Origin: Pseudoalteromonas shioyasakiensis
GTDB lineage: Bacteria > Pseudomonadota > Gammaproteobacteria > Enterobacterales > Alteromonadaceae
Length of the DNA: 64,000 bases
Assembly: GCF_019134595.1 (NCBI RefSeq)
Contig: NZ_CP077770.1
Location: 2,252,001-2,316,000 of the forward strand
Reading direction: 5' to 3'
Below the pieces are notes generated by a model, which did not search any database, was not told the DNA's origin, and saw nothing but the letters and a program-made list of their open reading frames with translations. The position numbers and the translations under genes are program-made. Numbering within the stretch: the stretch's first letter is position 1; each line of letters opens with the position of its first letter. This document shows positions 11,453-19,591 of the stretch, piece by piece.

Positions 11453-12064
11453 ATGAAATTACTTTCTGTTAAGTCGGCTGCGGCCGTTGCGATGACAAGC
11501 GCTTTGTTGCTGTCTGGTTGTGCTAATAAAGCCGTTGTTAGCTATGGTGATGCGCAAGCCGTAGAAACCACAGATATCAATTTTGGCTCAACGGATCTAC
11601 AAAAAGTAGCAAGCCAAATGACAGACTCGTTACTTGCTTCACCTGTGATTGGCACCATGACAGCAAATACTCGCCCTATCGTGTTTGTTGAGCGTATTAA
11701 AAACAAAACGAGCGAGCATATTGATACTGAATCTATCACCGATTCAATCTCAACACAGTTATTACGCAGTGGTAAGTTCCGCTTTGTTGATATGACCCGT
11801 GTTGAAGCTGTGCGCGAGCAACTTAATTTCCAAAACGTCGATCCACTTGTCGATCCAAATACCGCTATCGCTTTTGGCCAGCAAGTTGGTGCGCAATATA
11901 TGTTATACGGCAACTTATCGAGCATTGTTAAATCAAACGCTGACAAGGCTGATGTGTATTACAAATTCACTATGCGTTTAATGGATTTAAAAAGCGGCCT
12001 AGTTGAATGGGCTGATGAAACTGAAATCCGCAAAACACGTGAGAAATCAACTTTTGGCTGGTAG
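11453..12064 (+). CDS. lpoB: Penicillin-binding-protein activator LpoB
   Basis: An outer-membrane lipoprotein of 203 residues; LpoB stimulates the glycosyltransferase and transpeptidase of PBP1b. The signal peptide ends in the lipobox L-L-S-G-C. The globular domain has the conserved R-P-I-V-F-V-E-R-I-K-N-K-T, T-Q-L-L-R-S-G-K-F-R-F-V-D, and Y-M-L-Y-G-N-L-S-S-I motifs. The frame opens at 11378 inside ycfL, but GGA (11443-11445) precedes the ATG at 11453, whose product begins with a proper signal peptide. The linker after the lipobox is short compared with E. coli LpoB. Confidence 0.93.
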   Translation: MKLLSVKSAAAVAMTSALLLSGCANKAVVSYGDAQAVETTDINFGSTDLQKVASQMTDSLLASPVIGTMTANTRPIVFVERIKNKTSEHIDTESITDSISTQLLRSGKFRFVDMTRVEAVREQLNFQNVDPLVDPNTAIAFGQQVGAQYMLYGNLSSIVKSNADKADVYYKFTMRLMDLKSGLVEWADETEIRKTREKSTFGW

Positions 12065-12076
12065 TCAGGAGGGTTT

Positions 12077-12544
12077 ATGAAATACCTAGTAGCAATCCTA
12101 GCAAGCTGTTTATTACTGAGCTCGCCAAGTTATGCTGACTATCAGCGTAACAAAGCAGTACCTGTACAACAGGTGTTGTTTGGCTCTGTACAATCAGTAC
12201 GAACCATTACTGAACAAGAACTGGTCAGAGATAAAACGAACGGCTGGGAAACCTTTGGTGGTGCGCTTATTGGCGGTGTTATCGGTAATCAGTTTGGTGG
12301 CGGTAGTGGCCGCACTGTAGCAACCATTTTAGGTTCGATGATTGGTGGCTCTGTTGCTCACAACCGTCAACAAAACAGTCGCGTTATACAATATCAGCTC
12401 GTTGAATTGATGATAAAAGTAGAAAGCGGCGAACAATTTATGGTTGTACAAGATAAAGACAACCAAATGCTGTTTAACCAAGGTGATAAAGTACGTTTGG
12501 TTTACCTAACCGATAACACGGTTCGTGTTGATAAAGCGTATTAA
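12077..12544 (+). CDS. Secreted glycine-zipper 2TM protein
   Basis: 155 residues. A cleavable signal peptide (MKYLVAILASCLLLSSPSYA) is followed by a region containing GGALIGGVIGNQFGGGSG and ILGSMIGGSV, a glycine-zipper pair of hydrophobic helices as in YcfJ/SlyB-type envelope proteins. The C-terminal part is soluble. AGGAGGG lies upstream of the ATG, 12 bases after the lpoB stop. Last gene of the lpoB operon; probably membrane-associated, exact function unknown. Confidence 0.82.
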   Translation: MKYLVAILASCLLLSSPSYADYQRNKAVPVQQVLFGSVQSVRTITEQELVRDKTNGWETFGGALIGGVIGNQFGGGSGRTVATILGSMIGGSVAHNRQQNSRVIQYQLVELMIKVESGEQFMVVQDKDNQMLFNQGDKVRLVYLTDNTVRVDKAY

Positions 12545-12571
12545 AAAAGCGAGCCTCGGCTCGCTTTTTTT
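12543..12571. terminator. Bidirectional intrinsic terminator
   Basis: AAAAAAGCGAGC, a four-base loop and GCTCGCTTTTTT form a 12-bp stem flanked by A and T runs on both strands. It serves both the lpoB operon (stop at 12544) and the convergent alaA (stop at 12570) and overlaps both stop codons. Confidence 0.92.
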
Positions 12572-13787
12572 AGCTTTGTCGATAATCAGCGAAGAATCGC
12601 TGCATCTTACTCATGGCTTCTGTTAAATCATCTTTGTTTGGTAAAAACACCAATCTGAAATGATCAGGATCAGGCCAGTTAAATGCGCGACCATGCACTA
12701 ATAAGATTTTCTCTGCTTTGAGTAAATCTAAAATCATGCGCTCATCGTTTTTGATATTAAAGTGCGCCGTATCCACTTTCGCAAATGCGTAAAGCGCCCC
12801 TTTAGGCTTTTTACAGCTAATACCATCAATGGCATTTAAACCACGCCATGCAATATCACGCTGAACGTACAACCGACCACCTGGGTTTATCAGGTTATCG
12901 ATTGACTGCACACCGCCTAAAGCTTGTTGAATAGCATATTGTGCAGGTACATTGGCACATAAACGCATTGATGCCAGCATATCTAGACCACGACTTAAGT
13001 CGTCCATCATACTTGTGCGGCCGCTTAACACCATCCAGCCCATACGTATACCCGCAGCGCGGTAGGTTTTAGCCAAGCCATTAAAGGTGATAATTGGCAC
13101 ATCATCACACAGTGCGCCAATAGAGCTGTGGGTGACACCGTCATACAAGATTTTCTCGTAAATTTCATCGCTCAATAACAACAGTTTGTGTTCACGAGCA
13201 ATATTGATAAGTTCCATCAACAGATCATCGCTATACACCGCACCGGTTGGATTATTTGGGTTAATAAGCACCAATGCTTTGGTCTTTGAGGTGATCTTCG
13301 ATTTAATATCAGCAATATCAGGAAACCAATCTTGTTCTTCATCACAAAGGTAATGTACAGGGTTACCCCCTGCTAATTTAACTGATGCTGTCCATAGCGG
13401 ATAATCCGGTGCAGGAATAAGCACTTCGTCATCATTATCTAGTAATGCTTGTGTGGTCATTTGAATTAGTTCGCTGACCCCATTGCCGATGTAAATATTA
13501 TCGACATCAAGATTAAATAAACCGCGTTGCTGATAGTGTTGATAGACAGCCACACGGGCTGAGTAGAGGCCTTTAGAGTCACAGTAGCCTTGGGCTGAAT
13601 ATAAGTTACGGATGATATCTTTGTGCATATCTTCAGGCATATCAAAGCCAAAGGCAGCTGGGTTGCCAATGTTTAGCTTTAATACTTTTTGCCCTTCGTC
13701 TTCCATTTTTCGAGCTTGTGCAAGCACAGGCCCACGTATGTCATAACAGACACCGTCTAGTTTGTGACTCTTTTTGATTTGTGACAT
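12570..13787 (-). CDS. alaA: Alanine aminotransferase AlaA
   Basis: A PLP-dependent class I aminotransferase of 405 residues, colinear with E. coli AlaA (YfbQ). It converts pyruvate and glutamate to alanine and 2-oxoglutarate. Landmarks are KSHKLDGVCYDIRGPVL at the start, KLNIGNPAAFGFD, AQGYCDSKGLYSAR, INPNNPTGAVYS, SDEIYEKILYD, the PLP lysine in FNGLAKTYRAAGIRMGWM, and the C-terminal FRLVFLP. Monocistronic by position. Confidence 0.95.
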   Translation of the reverse strand: MSQIKKSHKLDGVCYDIRGPVLAQARKMEDEGQKVLKLNIGNPAAFGFDMPEDMHKDIIRNLYSAQGYCDSKGLYSARVAVYQHYQQRGLFNLDVDNIYIGNGVSELIQMTTQALLDNDDEVLIPAPDYPLWTASVKLAGGNPVHYLCDEEQDWFPDIADIKSKITSKTKALVLINPNNPTGAVYSDDLLMELINIAREHKLLLLSDEIYEKILYDGVTHSSIGALCDDVPIITFNGLAKTYRAAGIRMGWMVLSGRTSMMDDLSRGLDMLASMRLCANVPAQYAIQQALGGVQSIDNLINPGGRLYVQRDIAWRGLNAIDGISCKKPKGALYAFAKVDTAHFNIKNDERMILDLLKAEKILLVHGRAFNWPDPDHFRLVFLPNKDDLTEAMSKMQRFFADYRQS

Positions 13788-13880
13788 GGTTACCTCTACT
13801 AATTAGCCTTAAGACTAACCTAATACAGAGCAACCATGCCAGTGGATTTTTGCGGTTATAACTGAAATATATTCAAGTTT

Positions 13881-14225
13881 TTAGCGAGTAGCGAACCAAG
13901 CTTGTAATTTTTCTACAGAACCTGAAACTTGTTCATCAAGGGGTTGTGATTTTTCTTGTGCAGTGGCTACATCGCCCTGATTTAATGTCAATTCAATTTC
14001 TTGAGCTAGCGATGATAAACTCGCGGCACCAAATTGGGCTGCATTTGATTTTAAACTGTGTGCATGTCGTGCTGCAGCTTCGTTATCTGAACCAAGATTT
14101 GCAAGTACTTCAGAGCCTAAACGCTGAAATTCACTACAACAAAAGGTTAAGGTGTCGGCAAATTGGTCACCTAAAAGTGATTCCATCCCTTCAAGTGCAC
14201 TCTCATCGATTGTGATTGTCGTCAT
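13881..14225 (-). CDS. Stand-alone Hpt phosphotransfer protein
   Basis: A 114-residue helical protein with the phosphotransfer motif ARHAHSLKSNAAQFGA (active histidine in H-S-L-K-S-N-A-A) at about residues 53-68. It should relay phosphate between a hybrid histidine kinase and a response regulator. No kinase or regulator gene is adjacent, so its partners are encoded elsewhere; the hybrid kinase at 38-40.6 kb already has its own Hpt domain. Separated from alaA by about 90 bases and divergent from tapT. Confidence 0.9.
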   Translation of the reverse strand: MTTITIDESALEGMESLLGDQFADTLTFCCSEFQRLGSEVLANLGSDNEAAARHAHSLKSNAAQFGAASLSSLAQEIELTLNQGDVATAQEKSQPLDEQVSGSVEKLQAWFATR

Positions 14226-14354
14226 CTTTACCCCTTAATCAAAAACGTAATTATATAAATCGCAACTTTAGCCGTTCATAGCTAAAAAGCAAACCTGCTT
14301 TGCGAGTTAAGCTCATGTATACTAGGCATAGTTTTGATTTACACCTGAGTTAGT

Positions 14355-14954
14355 ATGGCTAGAGAATTGTGCTCACATTGTGGCTTTTCAGTTAAAACCT
14401 GTTTATGTGATTCAATAAGCATAATCAATAATAAACTAAAAATCATTATATTACGCCACCCTAGTGAGGAAAAAACTACTAAGAACACCGCTAATTTGCT
14501 GAATTTAGGCTTAGAAAATTGCCAGATCATTGCAGGTGAGTCAGAACAAGACTTTTTACAGCTTGCAACATTGCCAAAAGCAACAACAGCGGTACTCTAT
14601 CCTGCTGATAATGCATTATGTTTAGATGAACACACTGCCACTACAGATGCTTTCAAACAGCCTTTAACTCATTTAATTGTAATTGATGGCACTTGGAAAA
14701 AAGCCTACAAAATGCTGCAATTAACTCCTAGCCTTCACGCATTTCAAGCTGTGAGTTTTAAGCAAATACCACAAAACAAATACGTCATCCGTAAAGCACC
14801 ACGAGCAGATAGCTTGTCAACTTTAGAAGCTGTTGCTCATAGCCTTAAACTCATTGAAGGCCTTGATGTAACACCGTTATACAAATTATTAGCAGCACTG
14901 GTCGATAAGCAAACCCAACATATGCCAGATGATGTTAAGGCACGCTATCTATAA
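14355..14954 (+). CDS. tapT: tRNA-uridine aminocarboxypropyltransferase (DTW domain)
   Basis: A 199-residue DTW-domain protein. These enzymes transfer the 3-amino-3-carboxypropyl group of SAM to a uridine of tRNA (acp3U). Seen: an N-terminal zinc-type Cys set CSHCGFSVKTCLCD, then HPSEEKTTKNTANLL, the DTW-like motif DGTWKKAYKML, and RKAPRADSLSTLEAVA. Length is normal. Its stop overlaps the next ATG (TAATG). Which tRNA position is modified cannot be told from sequence alone. Confidence 0.9.
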   Translation: MARELCSHCGFSVKTCLCDSISIINNKLKIIILRHPSEEKTTKNTANLLNLGLENCQIIAGESEQDFLQLATLPKATTAVLYPADNALCLDEHTATTDAFKQPLTHLIVIDGTWKKAYKMLQLTPSLHAFQAVSFKQIPQNKYVIRKAPRADSLSTLEAVAHSLKLIEGLDVTPLYKLLAALVDKQTQHMPDDVKARYL

Positions 14955-15730
14955 TGCGTGTATCAAAACGACTTAGCGCGGGTTTTCGCCGTCAGGGACC
15001 AGATTATCGCTTTGATGATCAGGTCGATTTTGACGATATTCGCGATACCTTTGGTTTTCGTACCATGGTGGTTGGCAATTGGGTTAATAAGCAAGAGCGA
15101 CTATTAGCGGCGAATTTAATTTACGATGCCTTAGCTGACCTTGCGCAAATACTGGCTTTACCCCCAACGGCAATTGGCCTTAGGGGTAAGCTTAATTTTG
15201 CCTTTGGTCATGGTGGCCAAAAAGGTGTGCAGGCTCATTACAATGCCCACAGCCAAACCCTTGCGCTTGCAAAAAATGCCGGTGGGGGCGCACTCGCCCA
15301 TGAATGGTTTCATGCGTTTGATCACCACATTTGTCAGCATTTATTCAAAGGCAGAAAGAGCATGCAATTTTGCTCAGCACTATGGCTCGAAAAATCACCA
15401 GATTTAAGCCATCCACTAAATCAGCGTTTAAATGAGTTTTATCATCAGGTATTTTTAGACACCTCAGGTGAAAACCCAAATGCGTTCGTGAAGCAATCTA
15501 TCGCTTATGATCAGCAAGTAAAGCAACTTTATATGAGTATGCCGGAAGAACTAGCGGCCCGCTGTTTTGAAAAGTGCATTGCCATGCACCCTGACATAAA
15601 AAATAGCTTTTTAGTGAGTGGCTTATCGACAAGTGGCTTAATTTACCCAGATGAGCAGCATACAATACGCTGCTTTTCAGCACTGCTGAATTACTTTAAT
15701 CAATTAGGTTCACTGTTGCATCAAGACTAA
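14954..15730 (+). CDS. CLCA_X-type protein with HExxH-like motif
   Basis: A 258-residue soluble protein translationally coupled to tapT. The N-terminus is basic (RVSKRLSAGFRRQGPDY). The middle contains IGLRGKLNFAFGHGG and GGGALAHEWFHAFDHH, a zincin-like H-E-W-F-H segment also seen in the LPD1/CLCA_X family of putative metallopeptidases. Later, Y-M-S-M-P-E-E-L-A-A-R-C-F-E is another family block. No signal peptide, so any protease activity would be cytoplasmic. Its 3' end overlaps the convergent EAL gene by 35 bases. The biochemical function is not established. Confidence 0.7.
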   Translation: MRVSKRLSAGFRRQGPDYRFDDQVDFDDIRDTFGFRTMVVGNWVNKQERLLAANLIYDALADLAQILALPPTAIGLRGKLNFAFGHGGQKGVQAHYNAHSQTLALAKNAGGGALAHEWFHAFDHHICQHLFKGRKSMQFCSALWLEKSPDLSHPLNQRLNEFYHQVFLDTSGENPNAFVKQSIAYDQQVKQLYMSMPEELAARCFEKCIAMHPDIKNSFLVSGLSTSGLIYPDEQHTIRCFSALLNYFNQLGSLLHQD

Positions 15731-18191
15731 TCTCAACTTTCTGCACCTCGCTTATCCAAACTAGGTAGTCATCTGCACAGAGTGGTTTTGAAAAATAATA
15801 CCCTTGTCCAAACTGGCAACCATAACTTTGCAGCATTGCTAGGCTTTGCTCATCTTCAATCCCCTCTGCAACAACATGTGCACCTAAAGTAGTGGCGATG
15901 TCACAGGTAGCCCGACAAATACTCTGATCGTTCACTGAAAACGGCAGGTTTAACACAAACTGTTTATCTATTTTCACTTCATCAAAGCCTAACTGACTGA
16001 GATAGGCAAGCGATGAGTAGCCTGTACCAAAATCATCAATTGCAAGCTTTAGGCCGATTAAACGGTAGTCATCAAGTGTTGCTTTAATTTTTTTACTTTC
16101 TTCCAAAGTGGCTGATTCTGTAAGCTCTAACATCACAGACTCAGCCGCTACTTTTTGCTCATTTAAAATGGTGATTAACAGCACGGGTAAGTCTTTATTT
16201 AATAAATCTTTTGCTGAAATATTAATAGAAATAACGTGATCGGGTATCAGTTTGCAAAATTTTGCTTGCCACTCAATGCCTCTTTCAACAACCCATTCAG
16301 TTAACTGATTGATCACCCCGGCTGACTCTGCAATTGGAATAAACACATCTGGGCTTACTGCACCAAATACGGGATGCTGCCAACGCAGCAATGCTTCACA
16401 ACCCACAACTTTGCCTGTTTTTAAGCAAATCTGTGGCTGAAAATGCAAGCTGAGTTGGTCTTCATCAATCGCTATTTTAAGCGCTGCAGCAATCGATAAC
16501 CTTTGCTCAGACAGGCGTGCAGTTTCTGAATCAAACATGCGCCAACGCTCACCTTGTAAACGCTTTTCAGACATTGCTTGTATCGCACATTGGAAAATTT
16601 GTTTCGCGGTATTACCGTGCATTGGGTAATAAGCAACGCCGATATCAACACTGTCGACTAAATTAATTTCTTCATGGGTGAGCCCTTCTTCAAACACACC
16701 ATGGATCAAACATGCAAACTGTTCAATGTGACTTAGTTCAAGCTCCCCCATTATTAGGCAACCAAATGTGCTGTCATCTACATGCGCAAGCCAAGCACTT
16801 CTACTGGTTTGGATTTCGAGTTTTAGTGCATTCATACTCTGCAACTGAGTATTTAAGATACTTAATCTTTCATTGATACAAATATTGGCCTGTTCAAAGC
16901 CAAAGGTAGAACGGGCATTTGAAAGTACATGAGCCTTAAATAATAAAACTGAGAAGTGTTGTTTTTTCGAAACTTTTTTCACTATCTGCGCGAGCAAAAA
17001 TTGCTTATTTGGCAGTTTAGTATCTGCATCATGCAGCATCGAATAATTAAATGCTGAAATTTGCTGACGATCTTTTAACAATAGAACGGAACATATCGCC
17101 AGTGATGTGATAAGTAAGATGGTGTTATGGACACCATGGTAACCAATGCCAAAGCCATTCCAAATAAATAGACTAAGCACTTGAATAACAATAGTTAAAA
17201 GCATAAAAACACGCAGGTGAGTACGGTTGTTTTTACGCTTAATCAAACTATAAAAGATTACAGAAGCAAAGCACAAAAAGCCCAAACAGCTGACTATAAA
17301 AAGCCACTGACGATTAAACTGAGGCAATATTGATGACAACACAGCTGCGCTTAGTAAACAAACCATCATAGCTTGCCAAGCCTTTTTAAACTTAACTGTA
17401 TAGGTATGGATCGCTAGAAAGTGATATAAAAAATAGCTTACAAAACATAATGCAAACTCATTAACAGGCCATTTTGCTTCCCAATCTAAACCATTAACAA
17501 GATAGCTTATTAACCCGTTATCAATCAAAAATCCGATACAAACCAACACGAAGTACGCATCCAGTACCAAGTATTTTGGTTGCTGTGATACAAAAAAATA
17601 AACAGCACACACAAACATACATAAAATTAGCACGCCTAAAATAGCGCCATAGCTTAAAATTATTTGATGTAAATTGGTTTCAAATATCTTGGCTGAAATC
17701 ACCCCAACTTCAATTGTCAGTGCCCTATCGTGCTCAAAGTTAACTAACGCCCAGCGATGCCCCTGGCTATGCTCAATCAACCAATGAGGACGAACATTTG
17801 ATAAACTTTCTAGTGAAGCGAGTCGCTGATTATTGGTAGCCTGATAGTTTTCATCTAAAAGGTAAAATTTAGCCCAGGTTAAATTAGGCTCACCAAGATA
17901 AACAACATAATTTCTATTGTCGGGAAGTTGGAATAAATCGATTATTAACCAATGAGATGTTTGCGGGGCAAGGCGAATAGAACTACTTTCGAGTGCATTT
18001 AGCTTTTTAGCATTTTGAAGTGATTCTTCCAAGGATTCACTTAATTTGGCAAGTGGCTCAGCGGAGTCAAGCAGCCAAACTGACGCACTATCGCTGGCAG
18101 CAAAAGTGCTTACGCTGTGCAACAACATACAACACAGTAATACGAGCAGTTTTTTTATAACCCGATGGACTTGCTTGCCAACAATGTGCAT
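15696..18191 (-). CDS. Membrane EAL phosphodiesterase with 7TMR-DISM sensor and degenerate GGDEF
   Basis: About 831 residues. A signal peptide is followed by a periplasmic 7TMR-DISM extracellular domain (to about residue 160), seven hydrophobic helices (about 170-365), a GGDEF-like domain and a C-terminal EAL domain. The GGDEF domain keeps a D-A-D-T-K-L-P-N-K opening, but the catalytic GGDEF motif is lost (MGELELS region). The EAL domain is intact: E599 of EALLRW, the Asn in SINISAKDL, LTES, DDFGTGYSS, K-I-D-K, AEGIED and Q-G-Y-Y-F-S-K-P. It should therefore hydrolyse cyclic-di-GMP in response to a periplasmic signal. An upstream ATG at 18206 exists, but GGAG is well spaced only for 18191. 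Confidence 0.9.
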   Translation of the reverse strand: MHIVGKQVHRVIKKLLVLLCCMLLHSVSTFAASDSASVWLLDSAEPLAKLSESLEESLQNAKKLNALESSSIRLAPQTSHWLIIDLFQLPDNRNYVVYLGEPNLTWAKFYLLDENYQATNNQRLASLESLSNVRPHWLIEHSQGHRWALVNFEHDRALTIEVGVISAKIFETNLHQIILSYGAILGVLILCMFVCAVYFFVSQQPKYLVLDAYFVLVCIGFLIDNGLISYLVNGLDWEAKWPVNEFALCFVSYFLYHFLAIHTYTVKFKKAWQAMMVCLLSAAVLSSILPQFNRQWLFIVSCLGFLCFASVIFYSLIKRKNNRTHLRVFMLLTIVIQVLSLFIWNGFGIGYHGVHNTILLITSLAICSVLLLKDRQQISAFNYSMLHDADTKLPNKQFLLAQIVKKVSKKQHFSVLLFKAHVLSNARSTFGFEQANICINERLSILNTQLQSMNALKLEIQTSRSAWLAHVDDSTFGCLIMGELELSHIEQFACLIHGVFEEGLTHEEINLVDSVDIGVAYYPMHGNTAKQIFQCAIQAMSEKRLQGERWRMFDSETARLSEQRLSIAAALKIAIDEDQLSLHFQPQICLKTGKVVGCEALLRWQHPVFGAVSPDVFIPIAESAGVINQLTEWVVERGIEWQAKFCKLIPDHVISINISAKDLLNKDLPVLLITILNEQKVAAESVMLELTESATLEESKKIKATLDDYRLIGLKLAIDDFGTGYSSLAYLSQLGFDEVKIDKQFVLNLPFSVNDQSICRATCDIATTLGAHVVAEGIEDEQSLAMLQSYGCQFGQGYYFSKPLCADDYLVWISEVQKVEISLDATVNLID

Positions 18192-18321
18192 TTTAGCTCC
18201 GTGCATTTAACACCAGCTAAAAGTATGGGACCGATAAGCTTAAATTGCCAATTATAGCGAACCAAAATAGGTAAAAAGTTCGTAAATATATTATGTGGCA
18301 CTAAGGCCACATAAACTGGAG

Positions 18322-18909
18322 TTATTTATTGTCATCACTAATACGGCTTGCTACTGCCGAATTTTGATCTTTATATTTTGCGTCTTTACGCGTGTTGTAT
18401 GGGTTTTCTGCAGGACTTGTCATGGTTTCAAAGCTCATAGCACCAATTTTCATCATTGGGCGTAAAGCTAATGGCAATTTGCCTGAGTTATAAAACTCTA
18501 ACACGATATTACCAGACCAGCCTGGATCAATTCGATGCGCTGTTACATGAACCATCAAACCAAGACGTGCTAAAGATGAGCGACCATCTAACCAACCAAC
18601 AATATCTGCTGGTAATGTAACTTTTTCGTGGGTGATAGCCAGTGCCAATTCACCTGGGTGAAGGAAAAATGCTTCTTCTTCAGCAAGTACAATTTCATCA
18701 CTCATGATTGATTCCATCGCCTTATTTAACTGATCTTTTGGACCACTTAAGTCAACATAGGCTGCGGTATGATCTTGGAAAACTCGAAACTTGTTGCCCA
18801 AACGCAAGTCCACCGTCACACCTGAAATCATTTCTTTACTTGGTGTTGGCTCAATAACAATGCGGCCTTCGTCAATAAACTGCTGAATATGGGTATCTGA
18901 TAATCTCAT
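18322..18909 (-). CDS. dcd: dCTP deaminase
   Basis: 195 residues, the enterobacterial size. Dcd deaminates dCTP to dUTP, feeding dTTP synthesis. Motifs: [17 protein letters not shown] at the start, [11 protein letters not shown], the active-site block [26 protein letters not shown], and [24 protein letters not shown]. The C-terminal tail with [13 protein letters not shown] is typical. In many relatives dcd lies close to mrp and metG; here a glucanase/TonB receptor locus separates them. Confidence 0.97.
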   Translation of the reverse strand: MRLSDTHIQQFIDEGRIVIEPTPSKEMISGVTVDLRLGNKFRVFQDHTAAYVDLSGPKDQLNKAMESIMSDEIVLAEEEAFFLHPGELALAITHEKVTLPADIVGWLDGRSSLARLGLMVHVTAHRIDPGWSGNIVLEFYNSGKLPLALRPMMKIGAMSFETMTSPAENPYNTRKDAKYKDQNSAVASRISDDNK

Positions 18910-19190
18910 TTATTATTCTACCTAATACAACTTAAACATATGATTTTAAGTTGAAAAAACACGCTAAGCTCTAGTTGAAACACAACAAAAGTCGAGTGTG
19001 TATCAGTAAAGCCAAATGGGGTGGATATAGTGTGGCATATATTACACAAATCATCAGCGTGTTGCGCGAATTATTCTCAACAAAATAAGATAAGCTACCT
19101 CAGGCTATAATATCAGCCATTTCTGATTTAACTGAGATACAAAGGTTTGTTTTAATTACGCGATTACAGGGAGAATGAGGATAAGTTGTT

Positions 19191-19517
19191 ATGGATTACG
19201 TTATTTTATCCGTAATAACATTGCCAGCATGCGTTGTCGCAATTTTAATCGCCAAACGTTACGCTAAAAAACAAGAAATGTTGCATGGCTTTCTCGTTTT
19301 TGTCGGTTCACTACTATTAACTAGCTGGTCGGTAGTGGGCTTAGTTGCTAACGAAACGTTCTTTTTCCCGTTACCTTCACTACTTACTATTGCCTTTTAC
19401 TTCTACTGTTTTGGTGAAACCGATATTGTGTTTATGCCTAATTTATTAATTAACCCTGGCATTGCTATTTTTTGCTATTTTTTTGGCTACTTACTTTATC
19501 GCAAGAAGCCTCTTTAA
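19191..19517 (+). CDS. Small hypothetical membrane protein
   Basis: 108 residues with about four hydrophobic helices (residues 3-20, 33-52, 57-78 and 82-102) and a basic loop KRYAKKQ. No recognisable family motif. GAGG lies ten bases upstream of the ATG. It follows a 281-base spacer downstream of the dcd start in which I see no further feature beyond AT-rich promoter-like sequence, and it ends near a strong hairpin. Function unknown. Confidence 0.65.
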   Translation: MDYVILSVITLPACVVAILIAKRYAKKQEMLHGFLVFVGSLLLTSWSVVGLVANETFFFPLPSLLTIAFYFYCFGETDIVFMPNLLINPGIAIFCYFFGYLLYRKKPL

Positions 19518-19546
19518 AAACGTCTTAATTATCAGGTTTAAAATAA

Positions 19547-19573
19547 AAAAAGCCGCTCATTGAGCGGCTTTTG
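19547..19573. terminator. Bidirectional intrinsic terminator
   Basis: The stem AGCCGCTCA/TGAGCGGCT is flanked by A and T runs on both sides. It lies between the convergent small membrane protein gene and the TonB receptor gene and can end both. The core GCCGCTCATTGAGCGGC recurs at 48388-48404. Confidence 0.9.
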
Positions 19574-19591
19574 TTCCATCGGGATCACATA

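Noticed and set aside
11542..11946. 134-codon frame antisense to lpoB
   Set aside because: LpoB is clearly the coding strand; the antisense frame has no start context.
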